The position numbers were made by a program, and so were the translations under genes. Under the pieces are notes generated by a model. That model was given only the letters and a program-made list of their open reading frames with translations, was not told the origin of the DNA and ran no database searches. Below are positions 9,867 to 21,600 of a DNA stretch of 64,000 bases, one piece after another. The stretch's first letter is position 1, and each line of letters begins with the position of its first letter. The stretch comes from Chaetoderma sp. LZ-2023a (Eukaryota > Mollusca > Caudofoveata > Chaetodermatida > Chaetodermatidae), in assembly GCA_034401795.1 (NCBI GenBank), contig CM067373.1:35933443-35997442 (forward strand). The letters run 5' to 3'.

Positions 9867-11040
9867 AGGTCGGAAAAGGCTATTATGATAGGCTAATCAG
9901 CAGCCTATCACGAAAAGCATGGATATATATCAACTAAATAATATACTGAACCTCAAGTAGTGGTCCATGCATCTTCCAAATGTTGCATAAATTTAGGTCA
10001 ACAACACGCCTATAATTACACAATATTTCAAATACTTGGCAGAAATGAGATAAAATTTCACGTCAAACTTATGCATTTTACCGACTCCACGGTTTTGATA
10101 AACATCAGTGAACCTTCAACCACCTTGGAGTCGGGTAATTGAGCAATAGCATATTTGGTACACGTTTAAACACTATCGTTTGCAGCTTGCAATAGGAATG
10201 AATGATTACAAATCTATATCCAGTAACATTGGATTTCAACAGTTTTTCAAAACGGAACTTATATTAGCTATATTTGTGGGAGGTCTTTGCTTGTCCCTTT
10301 CCGGATTTTCTTTCTCGTTCAGGCCTCTGATAATTTTGGTATACAGGAGGAGTTGTATATAAGACGAATTTACTGGATATTTTTTTTAACATTGACATTT
10401 GTAATTGGGGGCTCGATTCCACCAAATGGAACTGAATAACTACTCTAACGACCTTGAACATTTTGAAATTTGTAAACATTACGCAACGAAATGGATGGTT
10501 TTTGTTGAATTGACGCGAAGGAAGTCTTACTAACATTTATATCAACCAAAAGTGGTGACTAGTCGGTTTATTGAAATACGTCACAACCTATTTATGCAAA
10601 TTAATGTGCATTTCATATGAAATTAAGGTAGTATTGAATACTTTATAAATGTCACATTTTGTTAAGTATATTAGTTTGATGGGGAATGTTGTCGTATACA
10701 CCTAAATGTTTTCGTATATTATGAAATTCTTGGTGTGTCCAAATTGTATACAGTGTCGGATAGATATATGTATCCGCTTTAAGTGCAACATAGTATTTAG
10801 TAAATAAATAAATTGTAGTTTTATGTCAGTGCAGAGGTAGCATCAAAATGTCAATCGCAACTGATGCAAACTTTTAATCTTATTGATAAATAGGAGAGGG
10901 TACGTCACGCTAAAATTGCCTATGGATCAATCGACCTAAGATATGCTCATCGTGTGACTGTTAGATGTCTATATATATGAGTAGGCTAAAGAAAAATTAT
11001 GTCCAGATCCAATATGGGAAACACCCTGAACAGGCGGTCA
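9863..11040. other. No gene seen
   Basis: AT-rich sequence with open frames of at most about 90 codons on either strand, none resembling a known protein. A leftover piece of an unidentified repeat is possible. Confidence 0.5.
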
Positions 11041-11046
11041 TAACCT

Positions 11047-11107
11047 TTATGATGACTGCTGAAAAAAAATATGCAAAAAAATTTGGAAATCCGTTGATGA
11101 ATTAGTT
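11047..11107 (+). repeat. Dispersed repeat flanking the hAT gene, copy 1
   Basis: Contains GATGACTGCTGAAAAAAAATATG and a following AATTTGGAAATCC. It aligns with 14893-14953 in direct orientation and with 15543-15603 inverted. Confidence 0.6.
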
Positions 11108-11457
11108 ATATATAAATGTTGGCACCTATCCAAAATGTAAAACTAATTTAAGTTGCCGAATTTGGAAACTTAGTGTCTGAATTCCAGGGTTGGGTTTTGG
11201 ACAGTCCAAAACTAACTTTGAGCAGACATTGTCCAAAACCTGTCTTAAATGGTTTAAACCAGTCCAAAACTATGTTGGACATATCACCATACTCTTATGC
11301 ATCATAATCCTATTAAAAAAATAACAATAAATCAGAGATTGCATCAAAAGCACTATATTAAACAAATCCATTTATTATATGAGTTATTATTACATTTTTA
11401 TCAAATACATACAATTAAAACTTAAAAGGCTTAATTAGGTTTAATTAGTAGTCCAAA

Positions 11458-14254
11458 TCAGACAGCCCTCTCAACATCCTGTAGCAAAACACTAGCTTTG
11501 ACGCTTTCTCTCTACTCCAAGCCTATTACGGAATTTAGTGTGGATATAGCTAAAATTGCTAAAAAAATTCTCTCAATTGATGATGCTGGTGCTTCAAGCA
11601 GCTGAATAGCCATATCAATAAAATCACCTGGCACACCTAGTGTTTTCACGGCCTTCCACCATGTCACTGAAGGCACTTGAACTGCAGCATCACAGAAATA
11701 TGATGCAGGAAATGGGCTGCTTTTAGCCTGGTATGCAATAAATGTTGCTATAAAGCTAGGGTTCTTAGCTATTATCCAATTGTTCACTTCTTCAAACTGT
11801 TTTGCTACCAGCATCTCGCCCTGAAACTTTGGATGTAATGTGAATGCGACAAGATGCTCTGGCAGGATTGCCTTGCTGAAACGTGCTAACAGAGTTTTCT
11901 TGTATGGTTCTAGCAGAGTGTTGTTTAGTAATTCAAGCCAAACATGGCATGTATCGGCTAGTGTTGATGTGTCACTCTGACATGTGTCAATTGCTATTGA
12001 AATTGGCCGAAGTTGTTCGGCTAAGTCTCTTGCATTTCTAAACAGGTTAAAGTCCATTATCTTCTTGACAATAGAATTATCTATTTCTCCTTCAAGGTCT
12101 TGTACAATTTTCATGAAATGTGGACGGTTGTGAATGAAGGAGTCAATACACACGAGTTGACTCTTCCATCTAGTGTCACAAGGAAGCTGTGGCTTAACAC
12201 TACCAATACATTCCGAGAGCCAGGATAGTGGCTTGTGGTGATTCCTGAAATATTTTTGAATCTCAACTACATGCTTAATTAGCGTATCCGGTGTTATGTC
12301 TTGCCGTACTAAGTTTAGCCAGTGTGCAGAACAGCCATAGACAATAAGATCATTGTCATCAGCCTTCAAACCATCACGCATTTTTTCCATGTTCTTTGCA
12401 TTATCTGTGACAATGCTCATAACTGTACAGTTGTATTTTGTCTTAGCATATTGTATTGTCTCTTGACACTTCACCGTACAGTTTTCAGCACTTTTAGTCA
12501 TAGAACCAGTGTCAAAGCTGTTTAGGAAGAAGCTCTTTTCTTCTACTTGCAAGCAGGATGCTATGATAAGTTCATTGTGAATGTTACTCCACCCATCCTC
12601 CACTAATGTTGCTGTCTTGCCATCAAGAATCACCTTCATATCCTCTGTCACCTGATCATGCACAGCATCTAGAAGCTTTCCACCAATCAGTTTACGTGAA
12701 GGGGGTTTATATCCTGGGCGTAGCATACTAACAACTTATGAACTGCGGATGTTCAGCCATTGAAAATGGAATGTTACAAGCATAAAACAACCTCGCGATT
12801 TCTATATCTATTGCTGACTTCATCGCTGAGGTGGTAGTGATACAATGTCGGCTCAGATCGGGTTGAATTGAGAATTGAACTGGACAGGTTGGTGAGGGTG
12901 GTGCTGATTGTGATGGCAATTCTTCTCTTAGTCGGTTTGTGCATGGTGCAGCTGATGGTTTGTCCAGCTGAAACAAAGAAAAGGGATATTACATGTGCTA
13001 TATAAGCCAAATGTAGATATACACCCTACCTGGTCCAAGCCATTTGGGGACAAGATATGATAATCTTTTTAAAAATTTACATTGAAATGACTGGCATTGC
13101 AACAAAATCAGTCATTCCTATGTTGAATTTTCAAAAGTAATTAATTTTATGTCATAATTCAATAAATTAAAAATTTGGAATGGATAGAGTTAAAGATAGA
13201 CCACCCTTCTGTCAAATAAATGCATGTTTTTATTTATTTTCAAAACTTTGGGACTGGCTGAATATTAGTTTGACTGTTTGCATCAGTCTATCTGAAGGGT
13301 GTTAGTGTGCTATGCCAAATTGTTTTCATAATATTACTGTAGTAAAGGTATTCAGGCAAGAGTATTTCTGAAAACCCTGGGGTGCAGAAAGTATAGGGTT
13401 AAGCAGATCATTGTGTGTTATTTCTAATCTTAAGCCAGCTCCCTCACAGGCCAATTATCACACCTATACCATTGAATTGTAAAGAGGCTCGGCATGTGAT
13501 TGCGGTTATCAGAGATTATCAGACCTGGCTCTATTACTAGCATGGCAAAGAGAATAATTAACTCTGGTATCTGAACTAAAGGTGAGACATCCTGTTGATA
13601 ACCCCTATGCGGCCAAGACAATTACAGTGAATAGTAACCTTACCTACATTGTACATTATGACTTTTAAACACAACTTAGCACAAATTTTAGTAAAAGCGG
13701 CAGTCATTTCACGAGTAAATTTGTTTTCCAGTCAAATTAGTTTCAAAATATTCTGCAGTTTTCCCGCATAGTGTCCTTGAAAATGATAGCTGAGGAATTC
13801 ATCGGTGAAAGGGTTAAGGCATGTATTAGATATATTGGACTCCTAGCACTCCAATGTCAAGAAAAAACATTTTTCAAATAAAATTAAAAGATAAACTGTT
13901 TTTATTTTCAACAAATTTGTCATTGCCCAACAAAATTGTTGAAAGATGAAAACCAGTTTCCTTGGTATAGTCACAATAAAATATAGAATTTTTAAGGGGT
14001 TAAGCATTAATTTTATTTACCTTCAAAATCTTGATGTCTTTGCTGATATGTGTGTCTGCACTGTCTGTATCAGCCTGTTCAACAGGACTTTCAGTAGACT
14101 TCTCATGCTTCTCATAGTGTATTTTCATCCTTGCTACCTTGTTGACAACTGTGTACTCACACTCTCTACACTTAGCCATTTGTTTGCCATTAACCTTAAC
14201 TTCCAAAAAGTGCTTCCAAATTGGATCCTTAGGCCTACCACCTTTGAAATACAT
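11458..14254 (-). pseudogene. hAT-superfamily transposase gene with one intron, one frameshift and a premature stop
   Basis: Exon 1 (14254-14021) encodes a BED zinc finger: a PIWKHF lead-in followed by CxxC and HxxxxH. A GT donor at 14020 and an AG acceptor at 12968 bound a ~1.05-kb intron in phase 0. Exon 2 continues from 12967. A one-base deletion near 12731 separates ...SMAEHPQF from SMLRPGYKPPSRK, which in hAT proteins are contiguous. The 404-codon part (12726-11512) has the hAT-type nuclease region: VEDGWSN with the first Asp, SIVTDNAKNM with the second, and the CSAHWLNL and CDTRWKSQ motifs. The C-terminal dimerisation segment APASSIERIF is at about 11580. A TAG at 11512-11514 ends the frame early; the same frame continues to a second stop at 11458-11460 (VLLQDVERAV). 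Only these two lesions were noticed, so decay is recent, or one lesion is a sequence error. Confidence 0.88.
13726..13758 (-). repeat. MITE B, half copy
   Basis: Contains only one arm (CCAGTCAAATTAGTTTCAAAATATTC) of the ~100-bp foldback family, inside the hAT intron. Confidence 0.55.
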
Positions 14255-14522
14255 ATTAACTATTTCAGTGAATTCAACAGCGTTGCATTTAAAGCGATGC
14301 TAATCTCATCTCAAATGTTGTTTTTCACAGATAGAATATGGTTTATAGATTCCATATCATTCATATCCTGCCACATTCCCTGATCTGTATCGCAATTATC
14401 TGTTTTGTAATATCGAGTAAATGTTGAACAGTGATCGACACCATTTTGTCTCCTCAAGCTATTGCGTGTGATGTCATGTAAGCTCCAATGTATCACATTC
14501 TTTATTATGTAATTCTCATCCC

Positions 14523-14613
14523 ATTGAATATTTTGAAACGAATTTGACGGGAGGTTGTTGCTGCCTATGGCAACAACGACTTCCAATCAAATTGGTTTCA
14601 AAATATTCAACAG
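14523..14613. repeat. MITE B, complete foldback copy
   Basis: The arms TTGAATATTTTGAAACGAATT and its near reverse complement at 14590-14613 flank a centre GTTGTTGCTGCCTATGGCAACAAC. The whole 91 bp can form one hairpin. Confidence 0.75.
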
Positions 14614-14892
14614 CTTACCTGTAGGATTGCTTTTATACCACATTGCCAAGCTATAGCTGGCGCCTCTGACTGAACGTATATACAGAGGCAGACACACTAG
14701 GGTTGTTCTGATTGGTTGAAAAGTAAATCATGACGGCCATCATACGGTGTAGAAATGTACCAACATTTAACTACTAAATCCTGAATATCTTTCCTTAGCG
14801 GCGTGATAAAAAGCTTAAAATTACCTGGATAGTTTATGACCGGCGTGTTAGATCACCTGAATAGCTATCAAGAGATGGGATTAGTTATCCTT

Positions 14893-14953
14893 TAAGATGA
14901 CTACTGAAGAAAAACATGCCAGAAAATTTGGAATTCCTCTGCTAAATCAGTTT
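14893..14953 (+). repeat. Dispersed repeat flanking the hAT gene, copy 2
   Basis: Contains AAGATGACTACTGAAGAAAA followed by GCCAGAAAATTTGGAATTCC, in direct orientation to copy 1 and inverted to copy 3. Confidence 0.65.
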
Positions 14954-15146
14954 TAGCCGAGTGCTGCCACCTATCCAAAGCATAAAAACCCCATCCAATC
15001 TCTGAATTGTTGTTCCAATTGAGATAACAAATTTAAGTTTCTCAATTTGGAAACTAAGTGTATGAATCCAACAACATTGGCAAATTCGGAAATGGGGTGT
15101 ATCTGAATTCGGAAACTGTTCTGAATTCTGCGATTTCCCGAACTGA

Positions 15147-15341
15147 TTCAAAATCAAACACATTGAACAACTAGAATTTGTGAAAAGGAGGGCAACTAGG
15201 CAACTACCTGGAATGAAGGACTTAAGCTATCCAGAAAAGATCAAGAAACTGAAACTCCCAACACCGAGTTACAGACGCGTTCGAGGAGACATGATAGGGA
15301 TGTACAGGTTGACTAGTGGGAAGTATGGTCCAAGCTCGTGA
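15147..15341 (+). pseudogene. CR1-like RT C-terminal fragment
   Basis: Starting TTC AAA ATC, the plus frame reads through FVKRRATRQLPGMKDLSYPE, LKLPTPSYRRVRGDMI and SGKYG to a TGA at 15339. This is the thumb and post-RT segment characteristic of CR1/L2-type retrotransposons (RRATK, LSYxeRLxxLxLPTLxxRRxRGDMI). It is about 64 codons long, lacks a start codon and is 5'-truncated. Confidence 0.8.
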
Positions 15342-15346
15342 TTTTA

Positions 15347-15540
15347 TAAAAATTGTGGAACGCCATGACACCACTAAAATGGGTCAAGGGATTAAGACTC
15401 TAGGCTATGAAAACAGACTGAGAGCGCCCAACCTCTTCTCATTGAAATAACAGAGAATGCAAGGAGACCTTATAGAATCCTACAAGTTCATGCATAATAT
15501 GTACAACATTGACCAGTCCAACCTCTTTTGAATACTCACC
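15347..15540 (+). pseudogene. Second CR1-like RT C-terminal fragment, adjacent
   Basis: Follows the previous fragment almost directly and covers the same protein segment again: KMGQGIKTLGYENRLRAPNL, a stop, then MQGDLIESYKFMH. The repetition of the same domain means two insertions side by side, not one protein. It is diverged and has an in-frame stop at about 15450. Confidence 0.75.
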
Positions 15541-15542
15541 TG

Positions 15543-15603
15543 ATTCATCAGAGGAATTCCGAATTTTCTGGCACGTTTTTCTTTCAATAGTCATCTTAAA
15601 CAG
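15543..15603 (-). repeat. Dispersed repeat flanking the hAT gene, copy 3 (inverted)
   Basis: The reverse complement contains TTTAAGATGACTATTGAAAG and GCCAGAAAATTCGGAATTCC, matching copies 1 and 2. Confidence 0.65.
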
Positions 15604-16370
15604 TGTTGTTTTGGTTTAATCAAATCGATTTAAATCAAGCTGAAAAAATCAACTTTTTTTATTTTTTTGATTTTCGATTTTTACCTCCTCATCTCATCTC
15701 ATATGCACTATAAAATTTCTAAAGATTTTTTTGAATTGTTGAAAATTATTGTAGCTATTGGTTCAGATAGGTAATAGGCCTGGTTATACAATATTATGCT
15801 AATATAAGAACTAAGAAGCTTTATTTCTATCAGTACAGGTAGTGGACACATTCCTTAGTTGTTATTTGATGCGTAAACACAGCACAGACCAATACTATTT
15901 ATAACAGTTCTGTGGATATTATTTTTAACTGACTTGACTTTGACTGCTGCCAGCCATTAGACAATAATTTCACTAGACAATAATAATTCTAGACCAGCTA
16001 AATATTTTCAAACAAATTTGACCGACAGTTATTGCCGACTACATTCAGTTAAATTGTAGTCAAAATATTTTATACCAGTCTAGCCTTATACATATTTTTC
16101 GCACAAAATATTAAGATAGATAAAATGTAGACAAAGTGTAAACAAAACATGGTTACGGTTGTGTAGGCATGTTTATTAGAAATTTGGTCAATGGGCATGA
16201 CCTGTCCAGTAGAACTGCAGTTATTTCAAAATGTGACAACAAATTAAAAAATGTCTTAAGAACAACAAGAACAAAATCTGGGATGCTTATTGTTATAATA
16301 CATTTTAAACTATTAAAACGTGATAAGCCACGTCGCTGAAGTAAACCCGACGCTTGTCTTGACACTGGTG
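15604..16370. other. No gene; AT-rich repeat remnants
   Basis: Begins CAGTGTTGTTTTGG followed by an AATCGATTTAAATC-like stretch, which resembles the end of a hAT-type non-autonomous element, but I could not find its other end. A degraded MITE B copy lies at about 15997-16070 (AATATTTTCAAACAAATTTG). Nothing else was recognised. Confidence 0.4.
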
Positions 16371-16375
16371 CAGAG

Positions 16376-16490
16376 CTTCTATTCATAGGCCACGGAACCC
16401 CGGCAAGGGTCCCTACCACTGAGCATGTGCATGCACATGCTCACTGATTGTTCTTACTTGGGAATCCTTGATTAGCTAGGGACCAGACCT
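16376..16490. repeat. Dispersed repeat left of the DIRS element
   Basis: Contains GAGCATGTGCATGCACATGC (self-complementary core), CTCACTGATTGTTCTTA and a CTTGATTAGCTAGGGACC motif. All three recur at 24600-24785, right of the DIRS element. Confidence 0.6.
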
Positions 16491-16830
16491 GCCAACCCAT
16501 ACGGATTGTCCATAGTTTGTACGGAAATATCATCCAAACTACGCATGTACGGGTGGCGAGTGAAAATATGGAAATAAAAAACTGTGCAATTACTGTAATA
16601 CGGACAAGGTAGTAAAATTACGAATTTCTGTTTGTGGGTCTATGAAAAAGGCGACTGCTTATCAAAACACGTCGGCTTCCGTTATGTCAAGATGTGATAA
16701 TTGTTCAATCTAGCCGACATTTGAGAACATCCCATAGAGTTAAAATGGCAGTAGAGTGCTTATGCTCATACCTTTATTTTGGCATATTATATACTTGTAG
16801 CCTCCAAAAGGGACTCAGTTCTCCTTCGAT

Positions 16831-17010
16831 CAATACTCACCATTCTGTTACTTCTGATATACAGCTGGCCCTGACAGCGGCTCTAGGATTATAGACTTAG
16901 AAAGCTTTACCGACTCCTGGGAACCGGGTACTCGGCTCCTGGGAACCGGGTACTCGGCTCCCAACTGCCGAGTACCCGTTTACCATAGAGCTCATTCTTG
17001 TTTGCATAGC
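16831..17010 (+). repeat. DIRS left inverted terminal repeat
   Basis: The reverse complement matches 23590-23745 base for base over most of its length. The left copy carries an extra tandem duplication of about 22 bp (CTCCTGGGAACCGGGTACTCGG twice, about 16914-16957) that the right copy lacks. Confidence 0.92.
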
Positions 17011-17371
17011 GACAAGAGCAATACATGCTTTTTGCATTAAGGATTTTAGTGTTTTAAAATAATCTAAGTCTTTAATCAGTGATAGTTTGTGTGTTCTGAA
17101 AGGATTAACTAAGGACTATGGAGAATACCGCCCAAGACAACCAGGTTGTATTGTTCTTTATTATCCATAGTTAAAAGACTTAGGTCTCTAAATTTCGTTG
17201 TGTCGCATGTTCCAATTTCTGTCCCCATAGAATCTGGGACGTGTGCTAACAACGATATATGCCAGACGATCGCCTTCTTTAAACCCCAACAGGCGATCGG
17301 CAGATATGAAAATAGGTGTTTGCTACGGTATTTCTAACACGAATATCGGCTGACGTCGTTCTCCGTAGAAT

Positions 17372-17403
17372 CCGAGCGGGTGACGTCACACCCGGTCGCT
17401 CGG
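17372..17403. promoter_or_regulatory. GC-rich hairpin with TGACGTCA core in DIRS leader
   Basis: CCGAGCGGGTG, TGACGTCA and CACCCGGTCGCTCGG form an imperfect palindrome in the untranslated leader of the DIRS element. TGACGTCA is the consensus CREB/ATF site. A promoter role is inference. Confidence 0.35.
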
Positions 17404-17899
17404 ATGTTTATGTGAAGAAAAATTTTTTTCATTAATTCGCGCATCTTGTTCTGGGTGCTGCGTACTAAAAAATGGTACCGGAAACTTTAGAATGATCAAG
17501 TTTACGTGCGATCACGATCGGTTTGCAATGATCGGTGGTTTCAAAATTCTTGAGTAGATGTGTGGTCTGCGGTTTTACCGTGTGAGACAGCAGTTTTGTT
17601 ATACATTTTGTTGTTTTCTTCACATATCGTTCTGCGTTCGTTAGGAGTATAATTTATATTGATTAGTAAATATACCCTGAATGCTATGCGATATGATTCC
17701 TGGAGCCGTTACACATCCTGGAGGATCTATTATGGGTGTGTTGTGCCCGCCGCGTACTTGTCGTCATAATCAATGCGATCGTTGTTGTAACGTGGCGGGG
17801 TGGGGTGCGGGGAGGTTACGGTTAATTTATGAGTCAAATTATTTGAAAATTAATTGTCTGCCTTCCATCCGGGTCTCGTTCCGCTTGTTTATTGTAGGT

Positions 17900-19978
17900 T
17901 TGTGCTTATTTTATAGGCCAAGCCAGCCCCGCCATCATGTGACGACTGCCATAAGTTTGTCCGTGTAATGTTCAAGGACCATGTCTGTTTTATGTGTGCC
18001 CTGTGTAATATAGATCATAGGTGTAATGTTTGTGCAGTGTGGTCCGTCGAAACGATGGTTAAGTTCCTTGCCCAGAAGGACTTGGCTGGGTCTGACGCGG
18101 GGTCAGGCGGTCCGAGAGTAAATCGTGGAGCCGCCCGGTTCGGCCGGTGCGGGTGCTCCACGTCCCCAGCTGGAGGTGGCGGAGATGGCACCGCGGGCGT
18201 GGTTTGGTCCGGCTCTGCAGGGTTTTTCTGCATAGCGTTCTGACCACGCTGGTGTCGTCCCTGCTACCAAAGGTTGGGGGGCAGTTTCTCCCCATGCCTG
18301 GTACGGATCCTGTCCTCGGACAGGATTCTGGACTGGTTACCGAGGGGGGCCGTCTCGTACGGCCCCCTGGCAGTCCCGTCTGGCTTCGGCCAGACGGGTT
18401 TCTGTTTCTCTGCGGCCACCTCCGGGTGGTCCGTCAGGTGTGGGAGCCGTCCGCCAGGACGGTTCCACGGTTGACTCGTCTAGTGACGACTCTTCGGAGT
18501 CTGAAGACGAGGAGGAGAGGTTGTTGCGGCCCGTGAAGCCGCAGGTGGAGAATATGGAGGTTGATTCCGTCCTAGACGGAACCGGCCTCCATTTGTCTGG
18601 TTTGGCGCAAGCCAGGTCAGCGGCTCCGCCTGTGGCTGAGGCAAATCCGTTACCGTGCACCGGTTCCGTGCGGCTTGGTTTGGCACCAGCCGTCACGGGA
18701 ACGGGTGTGCCGGGCCGGGCGTGGTACTCACCTATCTCGCCTGGTCCGGCAGTCGGACGTGGGGTGCCGTGGGCGCCCGTGTCCGGCTATGGTTCCGCGA
18801 CTGCTACGGGTCCGTACGGTTTTCCGTGTGGACCTACCCCATGGACCGGAGTGTTTCATGGGGTGGCGGCGGAACCGTGTGGTACCGGAGTGCCTGGCGT
18901 GTCAGCCGTGGCTCCTTGCTGGGAGGCCGTGGCTGGCAGACCCGTGAGCACGTCAACGGGTGACGTGTTTGCGGGGGTGTCTTCATCGGAGGTAGATTGG
19001 TCAGATGCTCTGGCGTGGCTAGCCAGGGTTGACCCGTCTGTGGTTTCGGCCACGGCCGATGAAGATGCGCCCCGTCCGTCGGTTGCGTCGATCAGGACGG
19101 GGATTTTGCCCGCGGGCCGGATCCAGTCAGTGGGACTGGATCCACGGTTCATAGAATGGTTGGATGCTATTTATAGCAAACAACTGATGACCAAGGGTCA
19201 GCTCCCTGCGGCCTCCAGGGAGGTGCGGGCAAGATGTCGTATTCCGCGGGGGGAATACGACAGGTATGGTGTAGTCCCGTCGGTCACCCCGGTCCGGCAC
19301 TTGTGGACAAGTCTCAGATACACCAGGAAGAAGTCCTGTCCCTATGCGATGAGGGTGTGAGGGCAGCGATGAGCGCTGTCAACCACTCTTATCGTCTCCT
19401 TCAGTCGGTGTGGGCTGAAGCGGGGCAGGCCACCCTGTGCCACCTGTGGCGCTTTCATGTGTCAATGACGGCCTGGTGCTGTCGATGGACGCATTGGCAA
19501 GGGTGCAAGCGCGTGTGACGAAATCCAGGAGGCAAATGGTCATTGACCATATGCGTCCGGCTACGGCAGTCAGGGAGCGTCTCCTTGGGACACCCCTGAC
19601 AGGGCCTAGCATCTTCGGTGGCCAAGCGTGGGCCATCTTAGAGGATACCGCCAGTATCGCGCAGAATCGGTTAGCGGTAAACCTACAGCTAGAGCTAGTG
19701 CGACAAGCGCATGCACTAGGGTCTGTGGGGAAACCGCTAACGGGACAACCTTCAAAGGAGCAGAAGAAGCATAAGGGCAAGGCGAAAGCTAGGCCTGTTG
19801 CGACTTCTGCTTCAGCTGGGGTTTCAGAGCCGCCGCCGGCGAAGAAGCCCAGGAAGGTTGTAGAGGCGCCTACCCTCCCCAATGTTGCTCCTGACCGCCC
19901 TAGAGGTGGGAAGGGCAAGGGGAAGGGTAAGGGTAAGGCCTCAAAGGGCGGACAGAAGGGGCCGAAGCGTACCTGAGG
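17900..19978 (+). pseudogene. DIRS Gag-like ORF, frameshifted
   Basis: An N-terminal Cys-rich cluster (CxxC, HVCFMCALCN, HRCNVCAVW, about 17940-18050) resembles the zinc-binding motif at the start of Gag in DIRS-like elements. It is followed by a low-complexity Pro/Gly/Ser-rich region. The body is open in frame 2 from 18440 to 19360 and in frame 3 from 19437 to 19976. The C-terminus is strongly basic and Lys/Gly-rich (KGKGKGKGKASKGG), plausibly for nucleic acid binding. At least three frame changes interrupt it, near 18150-18440 and 19360-19437. The function is packaging of element RNA, by family analogy only. Confidence 0.65.
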
Positions 19979-20093
19979 GTACGAAAGCTCCCTTCATATC
20001 CGCCTGGACCGCGCCTGTGTGACAGGAACAGCGGTGCCAGTTATACCCGTCGTGCCTAGAACGAAATGGTTCTCTCTCTCTCGTTAAGAAAGA

Positions 20094-21110
20094 GTGGGGG
20101 GGCGGACTGCGAGCCGGACAACCCCGTTAGACGTCGAGGCGTCTATGGTGGGTGGAAGGCTCATGTGTTTCGTCGAGGCCTGGCAAGGTGTGACGTCAGA
20201 CAGTCTGGTCCTGGGATGGTTATCCCAGGGTTACATGCCGGAGTGGTGGGACTTTCCACCACAAAATCTGTCTTTGGCACCTGTCTGGACACCCGTACCA
20301 AGGGAGCCAGACAAGTTAGAAGCCGTTCAAAAGGAAGTGTCGGGTTTGCTTCTGAAGGGAGCAATAAAACCAGCAAATCGAAACACTCCAGGCTTCTATT
20401 CAAACATGTTCCTTGTCCCCAAGAGCACAGGGGGATGGAGACCCATACTCAATCTCAGGCCATTAAATTGGTTTAGCCATACGCCTCGGTTCCAGATGGA
20501 AATGCCGAGGTCGGTAATGCGGGATTGAGGAAAGGAATGTGGTGTGTATCGATCGATCTGAAAAATGCATATTTCCACATTCCTATGAATCGGAGTTGGC
20601 ACAGGTTTCTGAGATTTGCGTTTCAGAATCAAGTATGGGAGTTTACAGTCTCCCGTTTTGCCTGTCGACAGCTCCGAGGGTTTTCACAAGAGTGGTCCTT
20701 GCGGTGACAGCGTTTCTCAGAAAAGAGAACGTGGCGCTACACACCTACATAGACGACTGGCTGCTTAAGGCAGACTCGGCAGCCAGGTTGAACGTGGATA
20801 CTGCTCTGACTCTGAAGTTACTTTCAGATCTACGCTGCATAGTCAACGAGGAGAAATCCGAGTTGACGCCCACTCAACGTTTCGTTTATTTGGGGATGCG
20901 ATTCGACCTTGAGGAGGGCAGGGTTTACCCATCAGAGCCCAGAGTGGTGTCTCGGTTAGCCATCCTCAAGAGTTTTCGAGTGGGAAACCACATTCAAGGC
21001 GAGGCGGTTCCTTCAGATGCTGGGCATGATGGTCTCCATGGAGCAGGTTATCCCGTACGATGCTCTAATGCGAAGGCCTATCCAGTTGTATCTGATGTCT
21101 CTGTGGAAAC
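20094..21110 (+). pseudogene. DIRS reverse transcriptase, frameshifted
   Basis: RT motifs appear in order across three frames. SNMFLVPKSTGGWRPILNLR is in the first (20094-20528), DLKNAYFHIPM in the second (20560-20620), and PFCLSTAPRVFTRV with the catalytic YIDDW (20746-20760) in the third. FVYLGMRF, near 20890, follows in that same frame. The combination YFHIPM, FGLSTAPRxFT and YIDD is typical of DIRS/Ngaro RTs. Frameshifts fall near 20525, 20640 and 20990. The enzyme would copy element RNA to DNA but cannot be made from this copy. Confidence 0.9.
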
Positions 21111-21600
21111 AGAGAACAGAACCCCTGTCAAAACTGTTGCCAGTTTTGGAGCCGATAATATCGCATCTTCTATGGTGGAAACAGCGTCAGAATCTCCTAT
21201 TAGGGGTTTCGCTGCACCTACCCCGCCTCCAGCTGTCCGTCTACACGGATGCATCGCTGGAAGGGTGGGGTGCCTGCCTGGGAGAACCAGGTCTCGGGCA
21301 CATGGACTCTCCCGGAGAGTCAGCTGCATATCAATCTGTTGGAAATGATGGCAGTGGAACTGGCGTTGGAAGAGTTCCTTCCGATGATCAGGGGCAGGGT
21401 GATATTGATACGGTCGGTCGATTCGACAGTAGTATCATATATAAATCGCCAAGGCGGGACCAGGTCGCCCACTCTGTGTATCAGGGTGTGGCACTTGATT
21501 CAATGGTGCAGGAATTACTCGGTTGTTTTGAAAGCAGCTCGTATTCCTGGCCGATTGAACATTCTGGCGGATGCTTTGTCTCCAGTTCTGCGACGGATCT
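21111..21600 (+). pseudogene. DIRS RNase H domain, frameshifted
   Basis: LSVYTDASLEGWGACL (21230-21280) carries the first RNase H Asp. The next frame gives HINLLEMMAVELAL with the Glu, and IRSVDSTVVSYINRQGGT with the next Asp (here DST instead of DNT). RIPGRLNILADALS has the last Asp. One frameshift lies near 21290. The order and spacing match RNase H of DIRS-like elements. Confidence 0.85.

Noticed and set aside
15604..15690. End of a hAT MITE (CAGTGTTGTTTTGG)
   Set aside because: The matching opposite end could not be found, so it is only mentioned in the region note.
18015..18696. Minus-strand Pro-rich frames in the DIRS gag region
   Set aside because: They are shadows of GC-rich plus-strand coding sequence.
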